Of a stretch of 13,343 nt of DNA, positions 5,760-12,764 are shown piece after piece. Within the stretch, counting starts at the first letter, position 1. Every line of letters begins with the position of its first letter. The position numbers and the translations under genes are program-made. Under the pieces are notes generated by a model that saw only the letters and a program-made list of their open reading frames with translations, did not search any database and was not told where the DNA came from. Source of the DNA: Mollicutes bacterium (GTDB lineage Bacteria > Bacillota_I > Bacilli_A > RF39 > UBA660). The DNA is taken from positions 1 to 13,343 of the forward strand of contig JAAZBI010000043.1 of NCBI GenBank assembly GCA_012513875.1, written 5' to 3'.

Positions 5760-5966
5760 TTACTCAATTCCTAAACACTCCCAATGTCTTTTCAATGCAT
5801 TGTTTATTTTAGCAACATCTATAATATCTCTATCTGGATTATCTTTATCAAGATTATCTTCTTTGCAAGCTGAATCATTTGCTATTTCAAACCTATTACC
5901 AAACCTTACCAAATCTATCTCAATACCATCAGCAGTCATTGTTGTATCCTTTGGATATATTCTCAT
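5760..5966 (-). CDS. Orphan 68-codon ORF, possibly a 3' gene fragment
   Basis: The only in-frame ATG is at 5966, with no ribosome binding site at usable distance: GGTGG lies about 16 nt upstream. The frame is open a further 13 codons to a TAG, encoding STNKNGGTITQC just before the ATG. The protein (MRIYPKDTTMTADGIEIDLV, then RFGNRFEIANDS and, at the end, INNALKRHWECLGIE) is acidic in the middle and matches no family I know. Its codons include AGG and TTG more often than the neighbours do. A terminator follows directly. These facts fit the 3' end of a decayed or imported gene better than an intact gene; a short real gene remains possible. Confidence 0.4.
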   Translation of the reverse strand: MRIYPKDTTMTADGIEIDLVRFGNRFEIANDSACKEDNLDKDNPDRDIIDVAKINNALKRHWECLGIE

Positions 5967-5990
5967 ACATTGAGTAATTGTACCACCATT

Positions 5991-6105
5991 CTTATTAGTG
6001 CTTTGCTACGAAGACATTTTAAAGCGGTTTTATATGCTTCTTTGAGTTTTATACGTACATTCTACGTATGAAACATATTTATCACAAAGCCCATTAACTA
6101 ATAAG
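5991..6105. other. Three-way-junction inverted-repeat element (structured RNA or DNA)
   Basis: Nested inverted repeats fold on paper into one closed structure. The outer stem pairs CTTATTAGT+GCTTTG (5991-6005) with CAAAGC (6085-6090) and ACTAATAAG (6097-6105), leaving a 6-nt bulge (6091-6096). Inside are two hairpins. Hairpin P3 (6010-6040) has GAAG-A-CAT pairing with ATG-CTTC plus an inner TAAA/TTTA. Hairpin P2 (6046-6074) pairs GTTTTATACGTA with TACGTATGAAAC, loop CATTC. In P2 one pair is T-G if read on plus but C-A on minus, a slight hint that plus is the folded strand. The region lies downstream of the ABC operon and upstream of the orphan ORF. No known RNA family is recognised. Confidence 0.5.
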
Positions 6106-6148
6106 CCTTATACATAAAGGCATTTCTAGTCATTGGTAGATTCATGAC
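6105..6148. repeat. Two additional small hairpins flanking the three-way junction
   Basis: GCCTT/AAGGC (6105-6109 and 6117-6121, 7-nt loop) abuts the outer stem of the junction element. GTCAT/ATGAC (6129-6133 and 6144-6148, 10-nt loop) follows. With the junction they make a continuous run of hairpins from 5991 to 6148. Confidence 0.4.
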
Positions 6149-6177
6149 CCATTGATTAAAAGTATAATAGTAGTTAA

Positions 6178-8025
6178 CTATGATAATTCTTCTTCAAATT
6201 GGCTATTATATAAGTTAGCATAAAAGCCATTATTTTTTAATAATTGATTATGTTTACCATGTTCAACAATATCTCCGTCTTTCATAACTAATATTAAATC
6301 AGCATTTTTAATTGTTGACAAACGATGAGCTATAATAAAACTAGTACGATCTTTCATCAAGTTTTCCATAGCTGTTTGAATTAGTACTTCTGTTCTTGTA
6401 TCTACTGAACTGGTTGCTTCATCTAAAATAAGAATTTTAGGATTTGCTAAAATAGCTCTAGCAATTGTTAATAATTGTTTTTGACCTTGTGATATATTAT
6501 TGGTTTCTTCATTTAAAACTAAATCATATCCTTCTGGTAATGTATGAACAAAATGATCAACATAAGCGGCTTTTGCAGCTGCTTTTACTTCTTCATCACT
6601 AGCTTCTAGTTTCCCATACCTAATATTATCCATGATTGTTCCATTAAATAACCATGTGTCTTGTAATACCATTCCAATATTTTTTCTTAAATCACTCTTT
6701 TTAATTTTTGTAATATCATAATTATCTATTAAAATAGAACCGCTATTTAAATCATAGAATCTCATTAATAATTTCACAATTGTTGTTTTGCCTGCACCTG
6801 TTGGTCCTACGATAGCAACGTTTTGACCTGGTTTAATCTTAATAGAAAAATCATTAATTATAATTTTGTTTTTATCGTATCCAAAATTAATGTTTTTAAA
6901 TTCAACAGCACCTTTTATATCGTCTAGATTATCAATAACATTTGAATTTGTTGGTTCTTCTTCTTCATTAATAAATTCAAAAACACGTTCTGCAGCAGCT
7001 ATAGTATATTGAAATACACTAGCTATTTGAGCAGTATTAGAAATCGGTTGCATAAATGATCTTACATATTGAATAAAAGCTAAAATATCCCCCACTTTTA
7101 TTTTACCTTGAATAGCTAACCAGCCCCCTAAAATTGATACTCCAACATAACTTAAATTACCTACAAAAGTAATAATTGGCATCATCATTCCAGAAAAGAA
7201 TTGAGCTTTCCAAGCTGTTTTATATAATTTATCATTTAATGTAGCAAAGTCTTCAACAGCTTTTTCTTCATTATTAAAGGATTTTATAATATTATGTCCA
7301 CTATATATTTCTTCAACATAACCATTAATATGTCCAATATATTCTTGTTGAGTTTTAAAATATTTTTGAGTTCTTTTTACTGTAAATGAAATTAATACTA
7401 AAGAAATTGGAATAATTAATAGTGTTGCTAAAGTCATAAAAAAATTAATGGAAATCATCATAATCAATATTCCAATAATTGTTGTAACTGATGTAACAAT
7501 ATCGCTTAAACCTTGACTTAGATTTTGTCCTAATGTATCAACATCATTAGTAATCCTAGATAAAACTTCCCCATGATTATGTTTGTCAAAATATTTTAAT
7601 GGCATTCTATTTATTTTTTCTGATAAGGATTTTCTTAATTTAAAAGTAACTTTTTGAGCTACTCCCGTCATAATAAAACCCTGTATAAAAGAAAACAAGG
7701 CACTAATACCATATAAAACCAACAATATCAGTATTATCTTACCAACATATATAAAATCAATTCCACTACTACCTGACACTTTACTTACTAAGCCCTCAAA
7801 GATGGCAGTTGTAGCATTACCTAAAATTTTAGGACCAACTATTGAAAATGCAGCACTTCCAAAAGCAAAAAATATAACAATAATAATTGATGCACGATAT
7901 GGTCTTAAATATGATAAAAGATTTTTCATTGTTTTTTTGAAGTTCTTTGGTTTTTCTGTATTCATCATTTTACCCATTGGCCCACCTATTGATAATTTTT
8001 GCTTATTATTTTGGTTTTTATTCAT
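6178..8025 (-). CDS. ABC exporter half-transporter, canonical ATP-site subunit (LmrD/BmrD-like)
   Basis: This 615-residue membrane protein has an N-terminal six-helix exporter domain (about 40-340) and a C-terminal ATPase domain. The ATPase has Walker A GPTGAGKTT (407-415), Q-loop Gln455, a variant signature ISQGQ (511-515), Walker B ILILDE with catalytic Glu536, and H-loop His567 (IIAHRL). The LSGGQ-type motif is altered, while its own Walker B and His are intact. This is the pattern of the subunit that supplies the active hydrolysis site in heterodimeric multidrug exporters. Its cytoplasmic N-terminus has a short Gly/Met-rich stretch (GGPMGKMMN) common in this subfamily. The start overlaps the previous gene's stop (TAATG), so the two are made together. 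The substrate cannot be told from sequence; drugs, peptides or lipids are possible. Confidence 0.93.
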   Translation of the reverse strand: MNKNQNNKQKLSIGGPMGKMMNTEKPKNFKKTMKNLLSYLRPYRASIIIVIFFAFGSAAFSIVGPKILGNATTAIFEGLVSKVSGSSGIDFIYVGKIILILLVLYGISALFSFIQGFIMTGVAQKVTFKLRKSLSEKINRMPLKYFDKHNHGEVLSRITNDVDTLGQNLSQGLSDIVTSVTTIIGILIMMISINFFMTLATLLIIPISLVLISFTVKRTQKYFKTQQEYIGHINGYVEEIYSGHNIIKSFNNEEKAVEDFATLNDKLYKTAWKAQFFSGMMMPIITFVGNLSYVGVSILGGWLAIQGKIKVGDILAFIQYVRSFMQPISNTAQIASVFQYTIAAAERVFEFINEEEEPTNSNVIDNLDDIKGAVEFKNINFGYDKNKIIINDFSIKIKPGQNVAIVGPTGAGKTTIVKLLMRFYDLNSGSILIDNYDITKIKKSDLRKNIGMVLQDTWLFNGTIMDNIRYGKLEASDEEVKAAAKAAYVDHFVHTLPEGYDLVLNEETNNISQGQKQLLTIARAILANPKILILDEATSSVDTRTEVLIQTAMENLMKDRTSFIIAHRLSTIKNADLILVMKDGDIVEHGKHNQLLKNNGFYANLYNSQFEEELS

Positions 8026-10238
8026 TATGCTAATTCCTCCTTTGAAAGTTGTGAAAGAGCAATTTCTTGATATACAGTACAGTCTTTCATAAGTTCTTCG
8101 TGAGTACCTTTTCCAACAATCTCTCCATTTTCAAGGACAATAATTTGATTAGCATTCATAATTGTATTAATCCTTTGAGCAACAATTAATATAGTACTTT
8201 CCTTAATATCTTCTTTTAAAGCTTTTCTTAACAATGCATCTGTTTTAAAATCAAGTGCAGAAAATGTATCATCAAATATATATATTTCTGGCTTTTTAAT
8301 TAGAGCACGAGCTATTGATAATCTTTGTTTTTGACCACCAGAAACATTATTACCGCCTTGTGCTATTTCTGTTGCAAATTTTTTACTTTTTTTAAAAATA
8401 AAATCTAAAGCTTGCGAAGTTTTAACTGCAGCTATTAATTCTTCTTTAGTTGCATCTACTTTACCAATTTTTAAATTGCTTTCAATAGTACCTGAGAATA
8501 ATGAACCTTTTTGAGGAACATAACCAATTTTTTCATGTAAATCATGTTGGGTAACATCTCTAATATCAATACCATCGATAAGTATTTTACCTTTTGATGT
8601 ATCATAAAATCTTGGTATCAGATTAATAATAGTTGATTTGCCACAGCCAGTACTTCCAATAAAAGCTGTTGTCTCTCCTGCTTTAGCCTCAAAACTAATA
8701 TTTTTAACCACATATTCATCAGCATCTGTATATTTAAATGATACATTTTCAAATTTAATTAATCCATTTATTTTTTTATCAAAATATTTTGGATTTTTAG
8801 GATCTTTAATTTTTGGATCAATTGATAAAACTTCATCAATTCTACCTGCTGAAACAGCAGCTCTAGGCAACATTATAGAAATTCCTGTTATCATTAAGAA
8901 AGCCATAATAATTTGCATAGCATATTGAACAAAAGCCATCATATCACCAACTTGAATAGCTCCTGCATCTATTTGATGAGATCCTACCCAAACAATAAGA
9001 ATAGTAACTATATTCATAATTAACATCATTAATGGGAACATAATTGCCATAGTTCTACCAATAAACAAATTAACTTTTGTTAAAGCTTTATTAGCTTTTT
9101 CAAATTTATTTTCTTCATGTTTTTCTGTATTAAATGCTCTAATAACTAACATACCATTTAAGCTTTCTCTAGCTACTAAATTTAATTTATCAATTAATTT
9201 TTGAACAATCTTAAATTTAGGAATGGCAAAAACAAATAAGATAACCACAATTATTATTATTACGGTAAGAGCTAAAACAATAATCCAAGACATAGAGGTA
9301 TTGGTAGCTAAAACTTTTATAACTCCACCAATACCTAAGATTGGTGCATAAAAAATTATTCTTAACAATATTGCTAACAAACCTTGGACTTGTTGAATAT
9401 CATTAGTAGTCCTTGTAATTAAAGATGAAGTACCAAATTTATCAAATTCATTATTTGAAAAACTTTCAACTTTGGTAAATAAACTTTTACGTAAGTTACG
9501 ACCTAACCCAGATGACAAAAGTGATGTAATAAAACCAACACTAATACTAGCAATCATACTAACTAATGCTATTAATATCATTTTTATACCAACAGTTTTA
9601 ATATAATCTTTTTGAATAACATTTATGTCAATATTTAAATCTTTATATTCACCTTTTACAAATATAATAGCAGCTTGATCAACAATAGTTGTTGGAATTT
9701 CTGATGTCATTTTATTTATTTGATCATTCATTAATTGAATTTGTTCTTTTGGTAAAGAACTTAAAAAAACGAAAGAATCAATTCCTTTAGGTAACGAAAA
9801 ATCATTGCTATTTTTAGATATATTCCCAGTTTCTATTTGATATACAATCATCATTGATTTACTAATTATTTTATTTAATTTAACAATATTATTTGTTGAT
9901 AAAACATAAATTGGTTGGTTGATTTTAAGATTATATTTTTTTATTATGTTTTTAGCTACAACATTATCAGTTGGTTGATTTTTATCTACTAATACATAAT
10001 TATCTTTTAAATAATCTATTTCCTTATTATTTAAAAATATAGTTATTTTATTAAACTCACTTTCTCTAATAACTTCTGGAACAGGATTATCAATACCATT
10101 TTGTTGAATTCCAACATTAACAATGTCTGACATATATGAAGGCATTGCCAAATCACAATTAGCTTGTACAAAAAGTAATCCTATAATAATAAGAATTATA
10201 AAAGCAAAAGGTTTTAAGTACTTTAATAGTTTTAACAT
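8025..10238 (-). CDS. ABC exporter half-transporter, degenerate ATP-site subunit (LmrC/BmrC-like)
   Basis: A 737-residue exporter half. The ATPase domain has Walker A GSTGCGKST (528-536), Gln576, a good signature VSGGQ (632-636), Walker B IYIFDD with Asp657 where the catalytic Glu should be, and Gln688 in place of the H-loop His (VAQRI). It therefore binds but probably hydrolyses ATP poorly, while its VSGGQ completes the active site of the partner. The length is well above the usual ~580: between TM1 (about 11-29) and TM2 (about 215-237) lies a hydrophilic loop of roughly 170 residues, predicted to be outside the cell. Such insertions occur in related Firmicutes transporters. The ATG at 10238 has GGAG upstream. 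It is the first gene of the exporter operon. Confidence 0.93.
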   Translation of the reverse strand: MLKLLKYLKPFAFIILIIIGLLFVQANCDLAMPSYMSDIVNVGIQQNGIDNPVPEVIRESEFNKITIFLNNKEIDYLKDNYVLVDKNQPTDNVVAKNIIKKYNLKINQPIYVLSTNNIVKLNKIISKSMMIVYQIETGNISKNSNDFSLPKGIDSFVFLSSLPKEQIQLMNDQINKMTSEIPTTIVDQAAIIFVKGEYKDLNIDINVIQKDYIKTVGIKMILIALVSMIASISVGFITSLLSSGLGRNLRKSLFTKVESFSNNEFDKFGTSSLITRTTNDIQQVQGLLAILLRIIFYAPILGIGGVIKVLATNTSMSWIIVLALTVIIIIVVILFVFAIPKFKIVQKLIDKLNLVARESLNGMLVIRAFNTEKHEENKFEKANKALTKVNLFIGRTMAIMFPLMMLIMNIVTILIVWVGSHQIDAGAIQVGDMMAFVQYAMQIIMAFLMITGISIMLPRAAVSAGRIDEVLSIDPKIKDPKNPKYFDKKINGLIKFENVSFKYTDADEYVVKNISFEAKAGETTAFIGSTGCGKSTIINLIPRFYDTSKGKILIDGIDIRDVTQHDLHEKIGYVPQKGSLFSGTIESNLKIGKVDATKEELIAAVKTSQALDFIFKKSKKFATEIAQGGNNVSGGQKQRLSIARALIKKPEIYIFDDTFSALDFKTDALLRKALKEDIKESTILIVAQRINTIMNANQIIVLENGEIVGKGTHEELMKDCTVYQEIALSQLSKEELA

Positions 10239-10285
10239 ATATTTATCTCCAAATCTGTTTTAATTATGTTTCTTATAGCAACAGT

Positions 10286-10314
10286 ATTTTATAATAAACA
10301 AAGATACATGTCAA
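10286..10314 (-). promoter_or_regulatory. Sigma-A promoter of the ABC exporter operon
   Basis: On minus, a perfect TTGACA (10314-10309), a 17-nt spacer and TAAAAT (10291-10286). Initiation near 10279 gives a leader of about 40 nt. The -35 lies inside the hairpin that follows dinB. Confidence 0.75.
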
Positions 10315-10326
10315 TCATATATCTTT
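10300..10326 (-). terminator. Hairpin at the end of dinB, overlapping its stop and the next promoter
   Basis: On minus, AAAGATATATG pairs with CATGTATCTTT (11 bp including one T-G) around a 5-nt loop, then GTTTATT. The T-tract is weak, so termination may be partial. The 5' arm covers part of the dinB stop codon and the 3' half covers the TTGACA of the ABC promoter. Confidence 0.45.
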
Positions 10327-11509
10327 ATTTATCTGAGTTAGCAGTTTTAATTATATCAACACCATATTTATCTTTTAATTTATCAACTGTTTCATCTAAT
10401 TTTGATAACTTCTTAACATCCTCAAATGAATCAAATAATGATACTTGATAATTTAATTCATTTACTAAATTATCAGCTCTTATTCCAACTAATCTAATGG
10501 GAGTTTCATCCCAAATTTCATTTACTAATTTTTTAGCAATATTAAAAATTTCTAAATTTAAATTAGTAGCATTTTTTAATTTCTTTTGATGAGTATAAAC
10601 TTTAAAATAACAATCTTTTAAAATAATAGTTATTACTTTAGCATAACGATTATCTTTTCTTAAGCTTATACCTATATTTTCTGCAACCCCTCTAAGAGCA
10701 TTAAATATTTCTTCTTTGGTTGTTAAATCTTTTGGTAAAGTTTTGGTATTACTAACACCTTTATATTCAGGTCTTTCACTTATTACAGGCTCATTATCTA
10801 TACCTTTAGCTTTATCTATCAATATAGCTGTTTGATTCTTAAAATATGGGTATAAAGCACTATAATCAGCATTAGCTAAATCTCTTATATAATTAATATT
10901 TAGATCATGTAATTTAGGACTGGTTTTTCTGCCAATACCAAATAATTCTTCGATAGGTAATGGCCATATTTTTTCTTCTACTTCATTCATATATAAAGTA
11001 TGAACTTGATTTGGTTTTGAAAAATCAGAAGCCATTTTAGCACACAATTTATTATTACCAATTCCAATATTAACAGTAAATCCTAATTTTTCTTTTATTT
11101 CGTTTTTTAATTTATTTGCAAAAGAAAGTTGATCACCATAAAGTTTTTTTACTTTACCATAATCTAAAAAACATTCATCAATCGAAAAAGTCTCAATATC
11201 AGGACTATAATTTTTTAAATAATTAAACAATAAATTTGATTGTTCCTGATAAAAAGTATGCATTGGAGGATAAATTTTTAGCCCTGGACATTTTCTTCTA
11301 GCTGAATACAATGTTTCTCCTGTTACAATACCAAACTTCTTAGCAATTGTACTCTTTGCTAAAACAATTCCCGCTCTTCTTTGTTCATCCCCTCCGATAA
11401 CAGATGGAATCTCTCTAATATCTAATTTTGACCCATTTTGTAAAAGATATTTTGCACTCCAAGACAAAAAAGCATTATTTACATCAATATGAAAAATAAT
11501 TCTATCCAT
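10325..11509 (-). CDS. dinB: Y-family DNA polymerase (DinB/Pol IV-type)
   Basis: A 394-residue translesion polymerase that copies past damaged bases with low fidelity. The catalytic metal ligands are Asp9 (HIDVNNAF) and Asp111-Glu112 (FSIDECFLD). Phe14 aligns with the steric gate that keeps out ribonucleotides. A helix-hairpin-helix segment (ELFGIGRKTSPKLHDLNI, about 189-206) and the little-finger domain follow. QVSLF at 355-359 fits the sliding-clamp binding motif QxxLF. The N-terminal wording DVNNAFLSW marks the Firmicutes subgroup of DinB-like enzymes and not classic E. coli DinB (DMDCFF), so the symbol is by family. A LexA-like operator overlaps its promoter, so it should be induced by DNA damage. 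The ribosome site is GGTGAT, 3 nt before the ATG. Confidence 0.93.
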   Translation of the reverse strand: MDRIIFHIDVNNAFLSWSAKYLLQNGSKLDIREIPSVIGGDEQRRAGIVLAKSTIAKKFGIVTGETLYSARRKCPGLKIYPPMHTFYQEQSNLLFNYLKNYSPDIETFSIDECFLDYGKVKKLYGDQLSFANKLKNEIKEKLGFTVNIGIGNNKLCAKMASDFSKPNQVHTLYMNEVEEKIWPLPIEELFGIGRKTSPKLHDLNINYIRDLANADYSALYPYFKNQTAILIDKAKGIDNEPVISERPEYKGVSNTKTLPKDLTTKEEIFNALRGVAENIGISLRKDNRYAKVITIILKDCYFKVYTHQKKLKNATNLNLEIFNIAKKLVNEIWDETPIRLVGIRADNLVNELNYQVSLFDSFEDVKKLSKLDETVDKLKDKYGVDIIKTANSDK

Positions 11510-11524
11510 ATTATCACCAATATA

Positions 11525-11533
11525 ATTATATCA
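11525..11533 (-). promoter_or_regulatory. Extended -10 promoter of dinB
   Basis: On minus, TGATATAAT (TG extension plus perfect TATAAT at 11530-11525). Initiation near 11518 falls on the GGTGAT ribosome site, leaving a leader of only about 9 nt. The SOS box lies directly upstream, in the -10/-35 spacer. Confidence 0.65.
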
Positions 11534-11547
11534 CAAACAAGCGTTCG
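11534..11547 (-). promoter_or_regulatory. LexA (DinR) SOS box controlling dinB
   Basis: CGAACGCTTGTTTG on minus matches the Gram-positive LexA half-sites CGAAC-N4-GTTCG at nine of ten positions. It sits 1 nt upstream of the extended -10, so bound LexA would block RNA polymerase. Its placement before a translesion polymerase makes the assignment likely. Confidence 0.7.
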
Positions 11548-11560
11548 TTAATATATTAAT

Positions 11561-11788
11561 TTATTTTTTTCTTTTAAAGATAAAAAATAATAATTTCCAA
11601 ATAAAGTAATAACAAGTTAAGACAAGAGACATACCAAAAAAGATATTTAACCCAAGAATTACATCGTTTTTCATAAATAACAAGCTAAATAATAAACACA
11701 AAAAATAACTATATATTTGCCAAAAAGATGTAATAAATTTATGAAAAATAACAGATAACCATGAACTTTTATTTTTGTTTGTAGACAT
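11561..11788 (-). CDS. Small two-TM membrane protein downstream of gpsA
   Basis: A 75-residue protein with two predicted membrane helices (about 21-39, FWQIYSYFLCLLFSLLF, and about 44-69), a polar N-terminus and a basic tail (FKRKK). No family is recognised. Its ATG lies 1 nt past the gpsA stop, so it is translated from the hemW-gpsA message. Its position suggests, but does not show, a membrane or lipid-related role. No clear terminator follows before the dinB promoter. Confidence 0.7.
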   Translation of the reverse strand: MSTNKNKSSWLSVIFHKFITSFWQIYSYFLCLLFSLLFMKNDVILGLNIFFGMSLVLTCYYFIWKLLFFIFKRKK

Positions 11789-11789
11789 A

Positions 11790-12764
11790 TTATAGCTTCT
11801 CTCTTAAAAACTTCTTTATCAAATTAATATCAGCTTTTTCGATAACAATTTGATACATCAAATCAATTATAGGCATATCTACTTTTTTATTTTTTAATAA
11901 TTTATAAATAGATTTTAATGTATATAGTCCTTCTATAGTAGTAGTTTGTTGATAATTTAAAATCTCTTTTTCATCAACTTGACTACCAATTAATTTACCA
12001 TAAGTAAAGTTTCTACTTTGAGAACTAGTACATGTTAAAAGTAAATCTCCAATTCCTGCATATGATAAGATTGTTTTTTTATTACCACCTAAAGTATGAA
12101 TTAATTCTTTAATATCATGTAATGCTTCAGTAATCAACATTGCTTTAGATGAGTCTGACAATCCCATTCCATCTGCAATTCCTGAAGCGATAGCAATAAT
12201 ATTTTTAATTGAACCACAGATTTCAATTCCAATTACATCATCTGTCTCTCTAATCTTCAAATAATCGTTATCTAAAGCTTCTTTTAAGACTTGACGAGTT
12301 TTACTATCTTTAGACGCTAAAGAAAGCCCAATAGGTTGAAAATTAGCTATATCTATTGCAAAAGACGGACCTGAAAGAACAGCTATTTTTTTAGTTTTAA
12401 TTGTCTTGCTAACTACTTCTTCAACAAAGCGACAAGTATCTTGTTCTATTCCTTTAGAGCCAAGACAAAGATATTGATTATCATAATATTTACTTAATTC
12501 TAAACTAACACTATCTACATAACCAGCTGGAACCATAATAAAAACAATGTCACTATCTTGAACACATTCTTTCATATCAGTCGTAAATTTTATATTATTT
12601 GGTAAAACTATATTAGGTAATACTTTATAGTTCTCATGAGTTTTTTCTAATAAGTCTTTTTCTTCTTGAAACTTAGTCCACATCATAATGTTTTTATTTT
12701 TTTCATTTAACATTAACGCAACAGATAAGCCATAAGCTCCTGTACCTAAAATTGCAATTTTCAT
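11790..12764 (-). CDS. gpsA: Glycerol-3-phosphate dehydrogenase [NAD(P)+]
   Basis: GpsA reduces dihydroxyacetone phosphate to sn-glycerol 3-phosphate, the backbone for phospholipids, in the cytoplasm. The 324-residue length is normal. The N-terminal Rossmann motif GTGAYG is at 7-12, SGPSFA at 131-136, the catalytic Lys187 in CGSIKNIIAIASG, and the substrate-binding region DGMGLSDSSKAML near 198-210 (usually NTKAAL). AGIGDLLLTC (236-245) and SRN (250-252) complete the family signature. The ATG overlaps the hemW stop by one base (TAATG), and AGAGGATG within the end of hemW serves as ribosome site. In Firmicutes gpsA more often neighbours the GTPase gene der, so the hemW link is a local arrangement. 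Confidence 0.96.
   Translation of the reverse strand: MKIAILGTGAYGLSVALMLNEKNKNIMMWTKFQEEKDLLEKTHENYKVLPNIVLPNNIKFTTDMKECVQDSDIVFIMVPAGYVDSVSLELSKYYDNQYLCLGSKGIEQDTCRFVEEVVSKTIKTKKIAVLSGPSFAIDIANFQPIGLSLASKDSKTRQVLKEALDNDYLKIRETDDVIGIEICGSIKNIIAIASGIADGMGLSDSSKAMLITEALHDIKELIHTLGGNKKTILSYAGIGDLLLTCTSSQSRNFTYGKLIGSQVDEKEILNYQQTTTIEGLYTLKSIYKLLKNKKVDMPIIDLMYQIVIEKADINLIKKFLREKL

Noticed and set aside
5722..5973. Plus-strand 83-codon ORF
   Set aside because: It is antisense to the orphan ORF and includes the terminator hairpin, and it has no ribosome binding site.
5991..6105. Retron msr-msd RNA, T-box or integron attC site
   Set aside because: No reverse transcriptase is near, the GGTGGTAC at about 5980 lacks the rest of the T-box and a leader role, and no GTTRRRY/RYYYAAC core boxes flank the hairpins.
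7802..8092. Plus-strand ORFs inside the ABC genes (also 8638-8928) and inside dinB (10266-10448)
   Set aside because: They are antisense shadows of clearly conserved proteins, without ribosome sites or recognisable content.
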